A DNA stretch of 64,000 nt from Flavobacterium cupreum (GTDB taxonomy: Bacteria; Bacteroidota; Bacteroidia; Flavobacteriales; Flavobacteriaceae), in NCBI RefSeq assembly GCF_003996965.1, contig NZ_QWDM01000014.1, positions 1 to 64,000 on the forward strand. The letters are read 5' to 3'. Each line of letters opens with the position of its first letter. The first letter of the stretch is position 1. The notes under the pieces were generated by a model. It did no database searches. It was given only the letters and a program-made list of their open reading frames with translations, and had not been told where the DNA came from. Of the stretch, positions 34,347 through 41,517 are shown piece by piece. The translations under genes and the position numbers were made by a program.

Positions 34347-34754
34347 TTATTCAGCAGACATTAAAGAATAAGTCAATATTTGCGACAAAGCAAGAGAATA
34401 AGCGGAAAGAATAGGAGCATCCCAGAGATTCAACTGATATTTATATTTTTCTTCTAATTGAGAATCACCAATAGGAATACACAAATAATATCTATTACCC
34501 CATCCTAAAGAATGAGCAATAACCATTATACAAGATGTTTTTTTAGTTCTATCATTGGTTAGAGACTGAAAAAGAAAATCATAATTGGAATCAGTATAGT
34601 GATAAACCTCAGTTAAAGAATAACCTTTTTTTAAATCCAAACCCTTAGAAATTGTCTCAGCATAACCCTTAGTAACATAATTATATTCCTCTACAGTAGT
34701 CTGAGAATAAGACAAAGAAAAAGTCAAAAGCAATAATAAAGTAATTTTTTTCAT
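34347..34754 (-). CDS. Secreted accessory protein (moron) of the provirus
   Basis: 135 residues from the Met at 34754, with a clear signal peptide (MKKITLLLLLTFSLSYSQ). The 23 codons before it contain the promoter region, so they are excluded. The mature part (EEYNYVTKGYAETISKGLDLKKGYSLTEVYHYTDSNYDF) has no recognised family. The gene lies after the late-operon terminator, has its own TATATTTG element (34794-34801) and its own terminator, so it can be expressed in the lysogen. A role in superinfection exclusion or surface change is possible but unproven. Confidence 0.75.
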   Translation of the reverse strand: MKKITLLLLLTFSLSYSQTTVEEYNYVTKGYAETISKGLDLKKGYSLTEVYHYTDSNYDFLFQSLTNDRTKKTSCIMVIAHSLGWGNRYYLCIPIGDSQLEEKYKYQLNLWDAPILSAYSLALSQILTYSLMSAE

Positions 34755-34793
34755 AAGATTTATTTTTGTGGGTTTATAGTTATTAAAGTTTTT

Positions 34794-34801
34794 CAAATAT
34801 A
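34794..34801 (-). promoter_or_regulatory. -7 promoter element of the accessory gene
   Basis: TATATTTG on the minus strand, 39 bp before the start at 34754 and just after the late-operon terminator. Confidence 0.6.
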
Positions 34802-34861
34802 GTGCCAATAATTTTAATTTCACTTTGTCAATTGTTATAAAAGAATAAATAATTATACCTT

Positions 34862-34895
34862 AAAAAAAAAACCTTTGTAATTCAATACAAAGGTT
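34862..34895 (-). terminator. Terminator of the late operon
   Basis: AACCTTTGTA and TACAAAGGTT form a 10-bp stem with a 6-nt loop and a T run of nine or more, overlapping the end of the gene at 34882. Confidence 0.92.
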
Positions 34896-35109
34896 TATCT
34901 ATTACAAAATCATTACAATATTGGCGAGAAATATATTTACCTGTTTTTCGGTTATAAATATTGATATAGTGATAATCAAATCCGATATCTTTTAACAACC
35001 AATTATGCAAATAAAATATAGACTTGCAAAACTCTATTTTAATAGGCTGAATGTTTTTGTCTTTATTAAAAGCAGTACAACTGTAAGGCGTTGGAGTAGT
35101 ATTAGCCAT
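34882..35109 (-). CDS. Provirus late protein, unknown
   Basis: 75 residues, starting 8 bp inside the end of the spike-like gene (overlap 35102-35109), so translationally coupled. The sequence PTPYSCTAFNKDKNIQPIKIEFCKSIFYLHNWLLKDIGFDYHYINIYNRKTGKYISRQYC is mixed alpha/beta with no transmembrane helix. No family is recognised. Being last in the late operon, it may be a minor virion or assembly protein. Confidence 0.65.
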   Translation of the reverse strand: MANTTPTPYSCTAFNKDKNIQPIKIEFCKSIFYLHNWLLKDIGFDYHYINIYNRKTGKYISRQYCNDFVIDKPLY

Positions 35110-35959
35110 AAATATTTGTGATTTGAACCTCTACATCCTGCAAGATATTTTTAATTTTAAAACCACCATTTACACAAACAAACGTGTCAATATCAAATTC
35201 ACCTTTAGTTATTACACTTGTAGAAGCGTCTATATAATTAACATAAAGCCAAAATTCATTGGTTCTAATATCGCTAAATATAAAAATACTTAAACCATAC
35301 GGATAAGATGATTTTTGAGTAGTCACTTTTACATAATAATCACCAAACTGAACAATATTACCGTTATTCTGAACAGGAAAAGTATAAGTTCCTGCATAAC
35401 CATTAATAACATTACCAGGAGGTTGACCTTGAAAATAAAGGTTATCAATATCGACGTGATTCCTATAAGTAGAATGCAAAGCAGTATAAAACTTATTATC
35501 TCCCTGAATAGTACCAAGTTTAAGCATTGAATAAACCCTATCATCAACAGCATAGCCAGAACCTTGCATCCAACGACCGTCTAACCTAAATTGAGGGAGT
35601 TTATACTCCTTTAAATATCTTAAAGGTTTAGTCTGGAAATCACTAAAGTTTGAAATTTGTATTCCAGAAATAAGACCAGCAGAAGAAACAGATAAAAATA
35701 TTTCAGTATAAGCAGTAGCAAAATGATTTTCAGGAATAACGTTTAAATCAACATTACCCATATCATTGATAACCGACAACATAGAAACACTATCATAATT
35801 AAGCAACGACACACCATTTACACGCTTATTATCGATATATAACGATAATATGAAAAACGGTGTTTCAATATCTTTTACAAGATAACCCTGTTCATCATAG
35901 TAAGGGATTTCTTTGACTTTGACAGCATAGCTATCGTCAATATATTGTATAAAAGCCAT
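35102..35959 (-). CDS. Spike- or vertex-like virion protein candidate
   Basis: 285 residues, no signal peptide or membrane helix, rich in beta-strands, aromatic residues and Gly/Asn (SVSSAGLISGIQISNFSDF, QGQPPGNVINGYAGTYTFPVQNNGNIVQFGDYYVKV). This composition and size, and the place near the end of a late operon, fit a receptor-binding or vertex protein. No homologue is recognised, so the role is an inference. Confidence 0.65.
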   Translation of the reverse strand: MAFIQYIDDSYAVKVKEIPYYDEQGYLVKDIETPFFILSLYIDNKRVNGVSLLNYDSVSMLSVINDMGNVDLNVIPENHFATAYTEIFLSVSSAGLISGIQISNFSDFQTKPLRYLKEYKLPQFRLDGRWMQGSGYAVDDRVYSMLKLGTIQGDNKFYTALHSTYRNHVDIDNLYFQGQPPGNVINGYAGTYTFPVQNNGNIVQFGDYYVKVTTQKSSYPYGLSIFIFSDIRTNEFWLYVNYIDASTSVITKGEFDIDTFVCVNGGFKIKNILQDVEVQITNIYG

Positions 35960-35964
35960 ATCTT

Positions 35965-36486
35965 TTAATTAAATAACGGAACTGTTTTTAATTCCGAAGT
36001 TGATAAATATTTTTTTAAATCAGCCTTCAAATCGCGTCTTGTAATAACATAATAAGCAGCAATAACTAAAGGAACTGTAGTTGGTTGTTTAACTTTTAAC
36101 AACTCATTAATTGTCTCTTTTTCATTTTCGAAATTAGACATAGGCTCAGTTAACCAGGTATACCAAGGAGAATTTTTTGTTTGCTTATTTGTTCCTAACC
36201 ATACAGCCAAAGACTCTGCAATATCATGAACTTCTTTACGAGGTGTAATTTTATTTAATTCAATTTCTTTCGTAATTGGGTTAGAAACTGCAATTTTTAA
36301 ATCCTTTTCAGAATCTTCCAAAGCCTTTTCCTCAGCATCCTGAGCAAATTTATCGTACCACTTTTTTAATAACGGATAACACACTATAATACCAACAAGC
36401 AAAAGCCAGTATTTTTGCAGAAAGTCAAAGAGCCAAACTGTATTGGCTTGGCTCTTTGTTCTATTATTTATTTCTCTTTGAGCCAT
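35965..36486 (-). CDS. Provirus membrane protein with cytosolic/virion tail
   Basis: 173 residues with one membrane helix (YWLLLVGIIVCYPLLKKWY, about 26-44) preceded by a basic stretch and followed by a charged, helical domain. No family is known. It lies 2 bp before the stop of the next micro-gene. It could be a component of an internal membrane or a vertex complex. Confidence 0.65.
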   Translation of the reverse strand: MAQREINNRTKSQANTVWLFDFLQKYWLLLVGIIVCYPLLKKWYDKFAQDAEEKALEDSEKDLKIAVSNPITKEIELNKITPRKEVHDIAESLAVWLGTNKQTKNSPWYTWLTEPMSNFENEKETINELLKVKQPTTVPLVIAAYYVITRRDLKADLKKYLSTSELKTVPLFN

Positions 36487-36488
36487 AA

Positions 36489-36596
36489 TTATTTTTTCTT
36501 AAATAATTTATAAGCTAAGAATCCACCTAAAGCAACTAAGACAACATTTGCAATAGTTTTATTGTTTGCGTAAAAAAGTTTGATTTTATGTAACAT
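36489..36596 (-). CDS. Micro-membrane protein of the provirus
   Basis: 35 residues (MLHKIKLFYANNKTIANVVLVALGGFLAYKLFKKK) arranged as a basic N-terminus, one helix and a KKK end. The stop at 36489 is 2 bp from the next start at 36486, which supports coupled translation. Tiny single-helix proteins are typical of membrane-containing virions. It is below usual gene-calling length. Confidence 0.65.
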   Translation of the reverse strand: MLHKIKLFYANNKTIANVVLVALGGFLAYKLFKKK

Positions 36597-36643
36597 TTTG
36601 TTTAAATTTTGAATTAATAATTTTTATCGTTTTGTACGTTTGT

Positions 36644-37189
36644 TTAGACTGTAACGCTGTAAACAGTATAAAAAAAAAGCAATACAGGAATAATCAAATA
36701 ATTAAATTTGAAATTCTTTTTAGATGTTACTGTAACACTTGAAAGATTGTAATCCCCAATAATGTCAATTGCGTCCTGTATATCTGAATCGTTAATTAAA
36801 TTATGATCTGGACTACATTCATGTTTAATAATTGCACGTGCAATCACTAAATAAAACTTTGCATCTACGATTTTGATTGTTTGGTCAGGGTCTAAACCAA
36901 CAGCCTTTGCAATTAACTGGATATACTTTTGAGTATCATTTTCAAATGGAGGCGCATATTCAGTTATAAGCTTTCTAACCGTGTTTTTACCCTTATCAAT
37001 ATCATTTGTCAAATCTCGCAACATGGCACGGATACCAAATTTTATTTCTGTAAACTGCTCAAAATGTTTATCAGTATTCTGACTGTTTGGGATTTTACCC
37101 TGCCAAGCGATAGTAGTTATAACCAAGTTACCCGGATTGTTATTTCGTATACCTCTGGTCAAATCTTTTCGACCTAAAAAACTACTCAT
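36644..37189 (-). CDS. Peptidoglycan hydrolase-like virion protein with C-terminal membrane anchor
   Basis: 181 residues. The N-terminal RGIRNNNPGNLV (12-23) followed by IAWQGKIPNSQNTDKHFEQFTEIKFGIRAMLRDL is the signature of a phage structural/lysozyme-like protein family (RGIRNNNPGN type) found in many phages and proposed to cut peptidoglycan. The C-terminus (FNYLIIPVLLFFYTVYSVTV, about 161-180) is a membrane helix, which would keep the enzyme in a virion membrane or host membrane for entry or lysis. Its start overlaps the preceding gene by 8 bp. Confidence 0.8.
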   Translation of the reverse strand: MSSFLGRKDLTRGIRNNNPGNLVITTIAWQGKIPNSQNTDKHFEQFTEIKFGIRAMLRDLTNDIDKGKNTVRKLITEYAPPFENDTQKYIQLIAKAVGLDPDQTIKIVDAKFYLVIARAIIKHECSPDHNLINDSDIQDAIDIIGDYNLSSVTVTSKKNFKFNYLIIPVLLFFYTVYSVTV

Positions 37190-37379
37190 GTTCCTCTGAA
37201 ATTAAAGTTTCAGTTTGAACGTGCAAAGGTCGGGCAGAAGCTTTAACATCCTCTTTTCCTAAATCAAGTTTTTCCAATTCATCAGATACAACCTGAATCC
37301 CTTTTAAAATAGCAGTAACTACTGCTCCATACTTAACGATAATACCAATTACCGATAAAATTGTTTTCAAACTTTTCAT
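37182..37379 (-). CDS. Small membrane protein of the provirus
   Basis: 65 residues. The first 30 form one membrane helix (ILSVIGIIVKYGAVVTAILKGI) followed by a charged tail (SDELEKLDLGKEDVKASAR...ISEEHE). The end overlaps the hydrolase-like gene by 8 bp. The holin-like size and place before a hydrolase are suggestive, but a virion membrane protein is equally likely. Confidence 0.65.
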   Translation of the reverse strand: MKSLKTILSVIGIIVKYGAVVTAILKGIQVVSDELEKLDLGKEDVKASARPLHVQTETLISEEHE

Positions 37380-37395
37380 ATTTTGTAATTTTTAA

Positions 37396-37797
37396 TTAGT
37401 TAGAACGTAAAAAAGTACCAGCATAACCGCCGTTTTTAGCACGTGGATTGATTACAAATGCCATGCTATCAATTACGACCTTGCCACCGTTTTTTTGCAT
37501 TGTACCCCAATGAAATGAAGTAACACCACTCTTAGTATTTGTAAAAGTACATGCGACAGAACCAAACCAGCCCTTTTCTGAAAGATTAGACTTAGAAGTA
37601 GTCACACATTTTATGGCAATTAATTCACCTTTGGATAATCTCCAACCAGTTGTTAAATGCTGTTCAATACCTTTATTAGGACCAGAAACAGGTGTATAAG
37701 TAGTAGCCTTAGCACCTGAATGTTTAGGAGCCTGATTATTATTGTTATTGTTATTATTCTGATTGTTTGAATTATAACTTTTTTTATTTTGTGCCAT
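37396..37797 (-). CDS. Asn-rich provirus protein, beta-rich domain
   Basis: 133 residues. The N-terminal 25 residues contain a run of asparagines (about residues 9-21), a flexible linker, followed by a compact beta-rich domain (GWRLSKGELIAIKCVTTSKSNLSEKGWFGSVACTFTNTKSGVTSFHWGTMQKNGGKVVID). No known family. It could be a minor capsid, cement or ssDNA-binding protein. The Asn tract (AAT/AAC repeats at 37735-37765) may vary in length. Confidence 0.65.
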   Translation of the reverse strand: MAQNKKSYNSNNQNNNNNNNNQAPKHSGAKATTYTPVSGPNKGIEQHLTTGWRLSKGELIAIKCVTTSKSNLSEKGWFGSVACTFTNTKSGVTSFHWGTMQKNGGKVVIDSMAFVINPRAKNGGYAGTFLRSN

Positions 37798-37850
37798 TAG
37801 TTTATAATGTTTTTAATTATTAATATTATTTCAGCCATTTTTTTTAATAT

Positions 37851-37901
37851 AATTACAGCCGAATCTACCAAGAATACTAAAAGATAGATTCGATTGTAAT
37901 T
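37851..37901. other. Conserved-looking hairpin between late genes
   Basis: AATTACA + CGAATCTA (37851-37867) pair with TAGATTCG + TGTAATT (37885-37901), interrupted by a 2x2 internal loop. It lies in the only sizeable gap of the late operon (111 bp). There is no T tail, so it is not a clear terminator; an ssDNA packaging signal, RNA processing site or complementary-strand origin is possible. Confidence 0.6.
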
Positions 37902-37908
37902 CCTTGGA

Positions 37909-38415
37909 TTATCGTCTTTTAGCAACTCTCTGACCTGAATGATTATTGCCACGTCTTAGAAACCATATCAAAGCAATAAGACCAGCAACAGCACCAACAA
38001 CAATTTTCCAATTTCTCTCAAACCAAACCTTAATAGTAGAACTTACTACAGTAGCACCGATTTGACCGCTATTTTGGATGATACCAGAACTTAAACCATC
38101 GTTAACACCTGTAACAATAGCTTTACCGAAAATATTAGCACCAGCACCAGCGACAGCACCTGAAGCATCAGCCAACTGTTGCTTTAACTGTTGAGCCTTG
38201 ATAGCCCAAGCATTAGCCTCATCAACTTTACCCTCCGCTAAAGCTCTTTTTTCCTGTTTATTAGCTTCAACAGCGTCCGTAACTTTTTCAATAGCTTGCT
38301 GAGCAATACCACCAAAGCCCGGAACAAAACCTACGGCAGTAGTAGCAACTTTTACCAAGTTTTTGAAAGAAACATTTTTCTTTATTGCAGTTCCAATTTT
38401 TTTAAAAAAACCCAT
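37909..38415 (-). CDS. Provirus membrane-associated structural protein
   Basis: 168 residues. The N-terminus MGFFKKIGTAIKKNVSFKNLVKVATTAVGFVPGFGG is amphipathic and basic, then a coiled-coil-like Ala/Glu/Gln stretch (ANKQEKRALAEGKVDEANAWAIKAQQLKQQLADASG), and a C-terminal membrane helix (WKIVVGAVAGLIALIWFL, about 139-156) with a basic end. It is a plausible internal-membrane virion protein. It lies directly after the capsid candidate (2-bp gap). Confidence 0.7.
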   Translation of the reverse strand: MGFFKKIGTAIKKNVSFKNLVKVATTAVGFVPGFGGIAQQAIEKVTDAVEANKQEKRALAEGKVDEANAWAIKAQQLKQQLADASGAVAGAGANIFGKAIVTGVNDGLSSGIIQNSGQIGATVVSSTIKVWFERNWKIVVGAVAGLIALIWFLRRGNNHSGQRVAKRR

Positions 38416-38417
38416 AA

Positions 38418-39137
38418 TTATACAGTTTTTAACGCCCTAACGACGAAATTAATAACATAACCCTGAGATTTATTAATTTCAAGACCAACAACACCAACCA
38501 AAGGCAAAGTCAATCTATCAATTAAACCCTGAACAACAGTTCCGTTCTGAGATAAAGCCTGAATAGGGTCAATGTCTCTACTTAAAGTTTGCAATTCAAA
38601 TGGAAGATATTTTACAACCTGACCATTTGAGTACTGATAAGACAAATCACTTACAGTAGCATCTACCGTCATAATAGCCAAATCAAAGCCCTGAACATCA
38701 ATTTTTTTGTTGAACTCCTCAGAAGCAACAGTTTTTTGCTCGAAAAAATATAAATTGTTAGTTGAGACAGGTTCTTCAATACCATGCAAATCGTAACGCA
38801 TATCTTCGTCAAGGTCTTCAAGAACAATTTTAATACTCTCCTTTTCAGCTAAATAAACAGAACCTTCGTCCGCAATTTCACACAAAGCAATAAAACCGTT
38901 ATTTGAATCTGATTGAGTAGCCTCAGTTCCATAGGTACTAGCTAAAATGAAATCTTTAAGCAAAACCTTATTTGCTAAAATGACATTAGAACCGTTTCCA
39001 CGTTCAATGTAGATAGTTATTTTTTCAGTAGTTAATTGACCCAAGGCCAAACCACTTGAAATAATAATAGAACCAATTGACTTTGTTACGGTTAATTCCT
39101 GCGTTTTTGTAACGCCTGTAATAGTTGCAATTTTCAT
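38418..39137 (-). CDS. Candidate major capsid protein
   Basis: 239 residues, soluble, no signal or membrane helix, strongly beta-rich (TKSIGSIIISSGLALGQLTTEKITIYIERGNGSNVILANKVLLKDFI; ...DLSYQYSNGQVVKYLPFELQTL; ...LPLVGVVGLEINKSQGYVINFVVRAL). It is first in the late operon, after a long leader and iteron array, which is the expected position for the most abundant product. Length fits a short double jelly-roll or single-barrel protein (FLiP's is longer). No homology is visible by eye, so this is an inference from position, size and predicted fold. Confidence 0.6.
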   Translation of the reverse strand: MKIATITGVTKTQELTVTKSIGSIIISSGLALGQLTTEKITIYIERGNGSNVILANKVLLKDFILASTYGTEATQSDSNNGFIALCEIADEGSVYLAEKESIKIVLEDLDEDMRYDLHGIEEPVSTNNLYFFEQKTVASEEFNKKIDVQGFDLAIMTVDATVSDLSYQYSNGQVVKYLPFELQTLSRDIDPIQALSQNGTVVQGLIDRLTLPLVGVVGLEINKSQGYVINFVVRALKTV

Positions 39138-39199
39138 TTGTTATAAATTTTATTTGTTTAAATTCTTTCACAAAGGTTATTACAACTAATATTTGACGT

Positions 39200-39249
39200 T
39201 TTACAATTCTTTACATTTCTTTATAATTCTTTATATTTTTTTACACTTT
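39200..39249. repeat. Array of five 10-bp iterons upstream of the late operon
   Basis: Five units of exactly 10 bp follow each other: TTTACAATTC, TTTACATTTC, TTTATAATTC, TTTATATTTT, TTTACACTTT. The consensus is TTTAYAnTTC. The 10-bp period places all copies on the same helix face. They overlap the end of the micro-HTH gene (stop at 39248) and lie 63 bp upstream of the capsid-candidate start. They are a likely binding array for the micro-HTH protein or Rep. Confidence 0.85.
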
Positions 39250-39418
39250 AAGAGAGTATTTTATATGTAATTAAATCGGAAATCATTAAATAATTTCTTT
39301 TTAACTGTAAACTATCTAATATAATTTGATACTCTTTTAATGCAGTTGGATAGCTTACACCAAGCAAATGCATTAATTCTGTTTTGGAAACTTTTTGACT
39401 TGTATTTTGTGTTTTCAT
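39248..39418 (-). CDS. Micro helix-turn-helix protein of the provirus
   Basis: 56 residues (start MKTQNTSQKVSKTELMHLLG). Residues about 11-40 read as a helix-turn-helix (SKTELMHLLGVSYPTALKEYQIILDSL), similar to excisionase/MerR-like mini-domains. It starts 3 bp after the stop of rep, so it is coupled to rep, and its 3' end lies in the iteron array. It is a candidate regulator of late transcription or of replication. Confidence 0.7.
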   Translation of the reverse strand: MKTQNTSQKVSKTELMHLLGVSYPTALKEYQIILDSLQLKRNYLMISDLITYKILS

Positions 39419-39421
39419 GGC

Positions 39422-40615
39422 TTATAAAAATAACAGTTGATGTTCATGGAATAATTCAGAATCAAAATCATTTACTATTTTTTCCTTTGTTCTAAACTCA
39501 TGCAGATAAAAATGTAACTTATTTTGAAACCAAATCAAAAGCGGATTTTCGGTAGTCATATCCATATCTTCAAGCAAAAGATTTAGAGCAACGATATAAG
39601 ATATATCCTGATTGTTTGCGTAATATTCTCTAAATAAAGACTTCGCAAGACGCTTTTTAATTGTAGTACTGGAAAGAGTTACTTTCTTAAGACGCTTGAT
39701 TATAGGATTGAATTTTGATATTTGAGACTGCAAATAATCAAAATCAAACAAAGTAATAAGCTTTTCTTTATTGACCTCTGATTTACCTGTATTCTCACGT
39801 AATTCAAAAAAACCTTTGTTCGCTATTTTCAACAATTCATAAAGATTTGCTTTATCAAAAATACCCCAAGTCATTGATTGACTAACATTTATATCAGCGT
39901 TTGAATGCTCGTTTAAACCCCTAAAAAACGCTGAATTTAACTGATATTCAAAACGCCAAACATTATCATTTTTCAAACCATTGTTAGAGTAATACTGATT
40001 TATATATGGCTTTTCAGTTAATTGCAATGACAGCGTTTTATTATAGCATCGAATTATTTTATCGGAAGTTCTTTTCCCAATCTGAAAGCCGTTAAGAATC
40101 GACTTTCCTTTATAAGTCTCAAAATACGACTGCATATTTTTGGGACGGCCTGAAATAAGGTAGTGACCTCCAACAATATTACTATATAAATTACGGTAAG
40201 AATTGTTGATATCAGACTTATCAAGGCATATATCCAATCTATTAACTGACTTAAAAATGTATTGTGTTTCATCGCAAAAAGTATTTATGATACATTTTAA
40301 AGTATCGTTTGTTAAAGTGTAAAAAAGATTGTTTTCTATCTGTAATTGAGCCAAGTTATCACTGATGATTGCGCTACGAGGTTTTGCAGTATAAATGCCA
40401 ATTTTTAAATCTTCATAATAAAGATCGGAACGAATTTCAAAAATTTTAGTTCCGTAATCGTATGGTTTTAATCTGAATTTTGAGTTTTCGGGGAACTCTC
40501 CAAAAGGTTGACCCTCGAGATTAATAATTAAATAGTCAATATTTATAAGAGTAGTTTTTAATTTGTTGATTTTAAATTTAGTCTTGGTTTGGTGTCGTTC
40601 TTTGTATGTAATCAT
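39422..40615 (-). CDS. Rolling-circle replication initiator, Rep_trans type
   Basis: 397 residues. Three blocks fit the Rep_trans (replication initiation factor) family: NRLDICLD (125-132, the usual RxDxxxD strand), RCYNKTLSLQ (189-198, the YxK block) and WRFEYQL (220-226, the RxE block). Such proteins nick one strand at an origin and start rolling-circle synthesis in small plasmids, filamentous phages and some flavobacterial ssDNA phages. A large hairpin pair sits directly upstream, a candidate origin. It is co-transcribed with the micro-HTH gene. Confidence 0.85.
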   Translation of the reverse strand: MITYKERHQTKTKFKINKLKTTLINIDYLIINLEGQPFGEFPENSKFRLKPYDYGTKIFEIRSDLYYEDLKIGIYTAKPRSAIISDNLAQLQIENNLFYTLTNDTLKCIINTFCDETQYIFKSVNRLDICLDKSDINNSYRNLYSNIVGGHYLISGRPKNMQSYFETYKGKSILNGFQIGKRTSDKIIRCYNKTLSLQLTEKPYINQYYSNNGLKNDNVWRFEYQLNSAFFRGLNEHSNADINVSQSMTWGIFDKANLYELLKIANKGFFELRENTGKSEVNKEKLITLFDFDYLQSQISKFNPIIKRLKKVTLSSTTIKKRLAKSLFREYYANNQDISYIVALNLLLEDMDMTTENPLLIWFQNKLHFYLHEFRTKEKIVNDFDSELFHEHQLLFL

Positions 40616-40642
40616 GTTTTTGGTTTAAGATTTAGTTTGAGT

Positions 40643-40710
40643 CCAACTCACTCAAAAAAGAAGAAAAATCTTTTTTGAGCGAGTTGGTTGCCGTTATACC
40701 CTACGGCAAC
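40643..40710. other. Double hairpin upstream of rep, candidate replication origin
   Basis: Hairpin 1 pairs CCAACTC-A-CTCAAAAAAGA (43-61) with its complement at 40669-40687 (18 bp plus one mismatch, 7-nt loop). Hairpin 2, GTTGCCGT / ACGGCAAC (40687-40694 / 40703-40710), follows at once, with an 8-nt loop TATACCCT. No T run follows on the minus strand, so these are not simple terminators. Two adjacent cruciforms beside the gene of a Rep_trans initiator are typical of a rolling-circle origin. Confidence 0.65.
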
Positions 40711-41192
40711 GATATTTTATTTTGCACAGAATTAATTAACCAGGTCGCAAAGGGTAAAACAGTTATCGACCTATGAGACTTATCAATTCTTTGAACAGTT
40801 TTAGTAGGAGGAAAGAATATTTTAGGTAATTCTAAAGGAATACATTCATTAAAATATAAAGAAGTTCTTTTTTGAGCAGGAAAACCCCACCAACTTTGAT
40901 CTACTATAATAGTAGGTTTAATACCAGCTTCTTTAAAAAAAGATGAACCATGAGGATGCTCCAATATTCCACCATTTTTTTGAATTTTTTCCAAGCAAAA
41001 AAAAGCCAATTCCTTTTCAAGTTTATTATAAGCAGCAAAATGTTTTAATTTACTCCATTGCTGGCAAGGTGGGTGAGCAATTACGAGGCCACAGCCATCA
41101 TAGGTATAAGCATCTTTATTTTTGTCATAAACATCAATACCAGGTATTTGATGATAAACAGATTTTTCCAAAGCACACAAAACTGTAATCAT
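40701..41192 (-). CDS. C5-cytosine methyltransferase-like phage protein, short
   Basis: 163 residues. The methyltransferase core motif AHPPCQQWSKL (39-49, catalytic PC), then GGILEHPHGSS (about 74-84, like the ENV region) and QSWWGFPAQKRTSLYF (99-114, the QxRxRxxF-like block) are visible. The AdoMet-binding FxGxG motif is reduced (ITVLCALEKSVY), and there is no target-recognition domain. Such mini-methylase-like proteins occur in phages; activity is uncertain. It overlaps the upstream gene by 4 bp. Confidence 0.7.
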   Translation of the reverse strand: MITVLCALEKSVYHQIPGIDVYDKNKDAYTYDGCGLVIAHPPCQQWSKLKHFAAYNKLEKELAFFCLEKIQKNGGILEHPHGSSFFKEAGIKPTIIVDQSWWGFPAQKRTSLYFNECIPLELPKIFFPPTKTVQRIDKSHRSITVLPFATWLINSVQNKISLP

Positions 41193-41515
41193 AAATCAGA
41201 ATTATTAAACATTAAAAAATGAAGTTTCGGTAAATCTTTTACAGTAAATAAAAATGTAGAAGTAGCTATGTCAGTAAGTTTTTTTAAATCTCTATTCTTT
41301 AAAGCCAAAGACAAAGACTGTTTATTAAATAAATCATAAATCTTTGTATCAATGCGACGAATTTCCTTAATGATAAATTCATACTGATAATGAATTTGCT
41401 GAATAGATACAGTCTCAACAGGATGAGTTATATAATCATTTATATCATTTTGAATACAAGCAAGTTGAACAAGTAAGGCATCTTTTTTAGAGAATAATTT
41501 TTGAATTTCCGTCAT
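41189..41515 (-). CDS. Helical early protein of the provirus
   Basis: 108 residues, mostly helical (QKLFSKKDALLVQLACIQNDINDYI and YQYEFIIKEIRRIDTKIYDLF), with no recognised family. It lies between two coupled genes (ATGA overlap downstream, 2-bp gap upstream). A function in replication or host takeover is likely by position only. Confidence 0.6.
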   Translation of the reverse strand: MTEIQKLFSKKDALLVQLACIQNDINDYITHPVETVSIQQIHYQYEFIIKEIRRIDTKIYDLFNKQSLSLALKNRDLKKLTDIATSTFLFTVKDLPKLHFLMFNNSDL

Positions 41516-41517
41516 AA

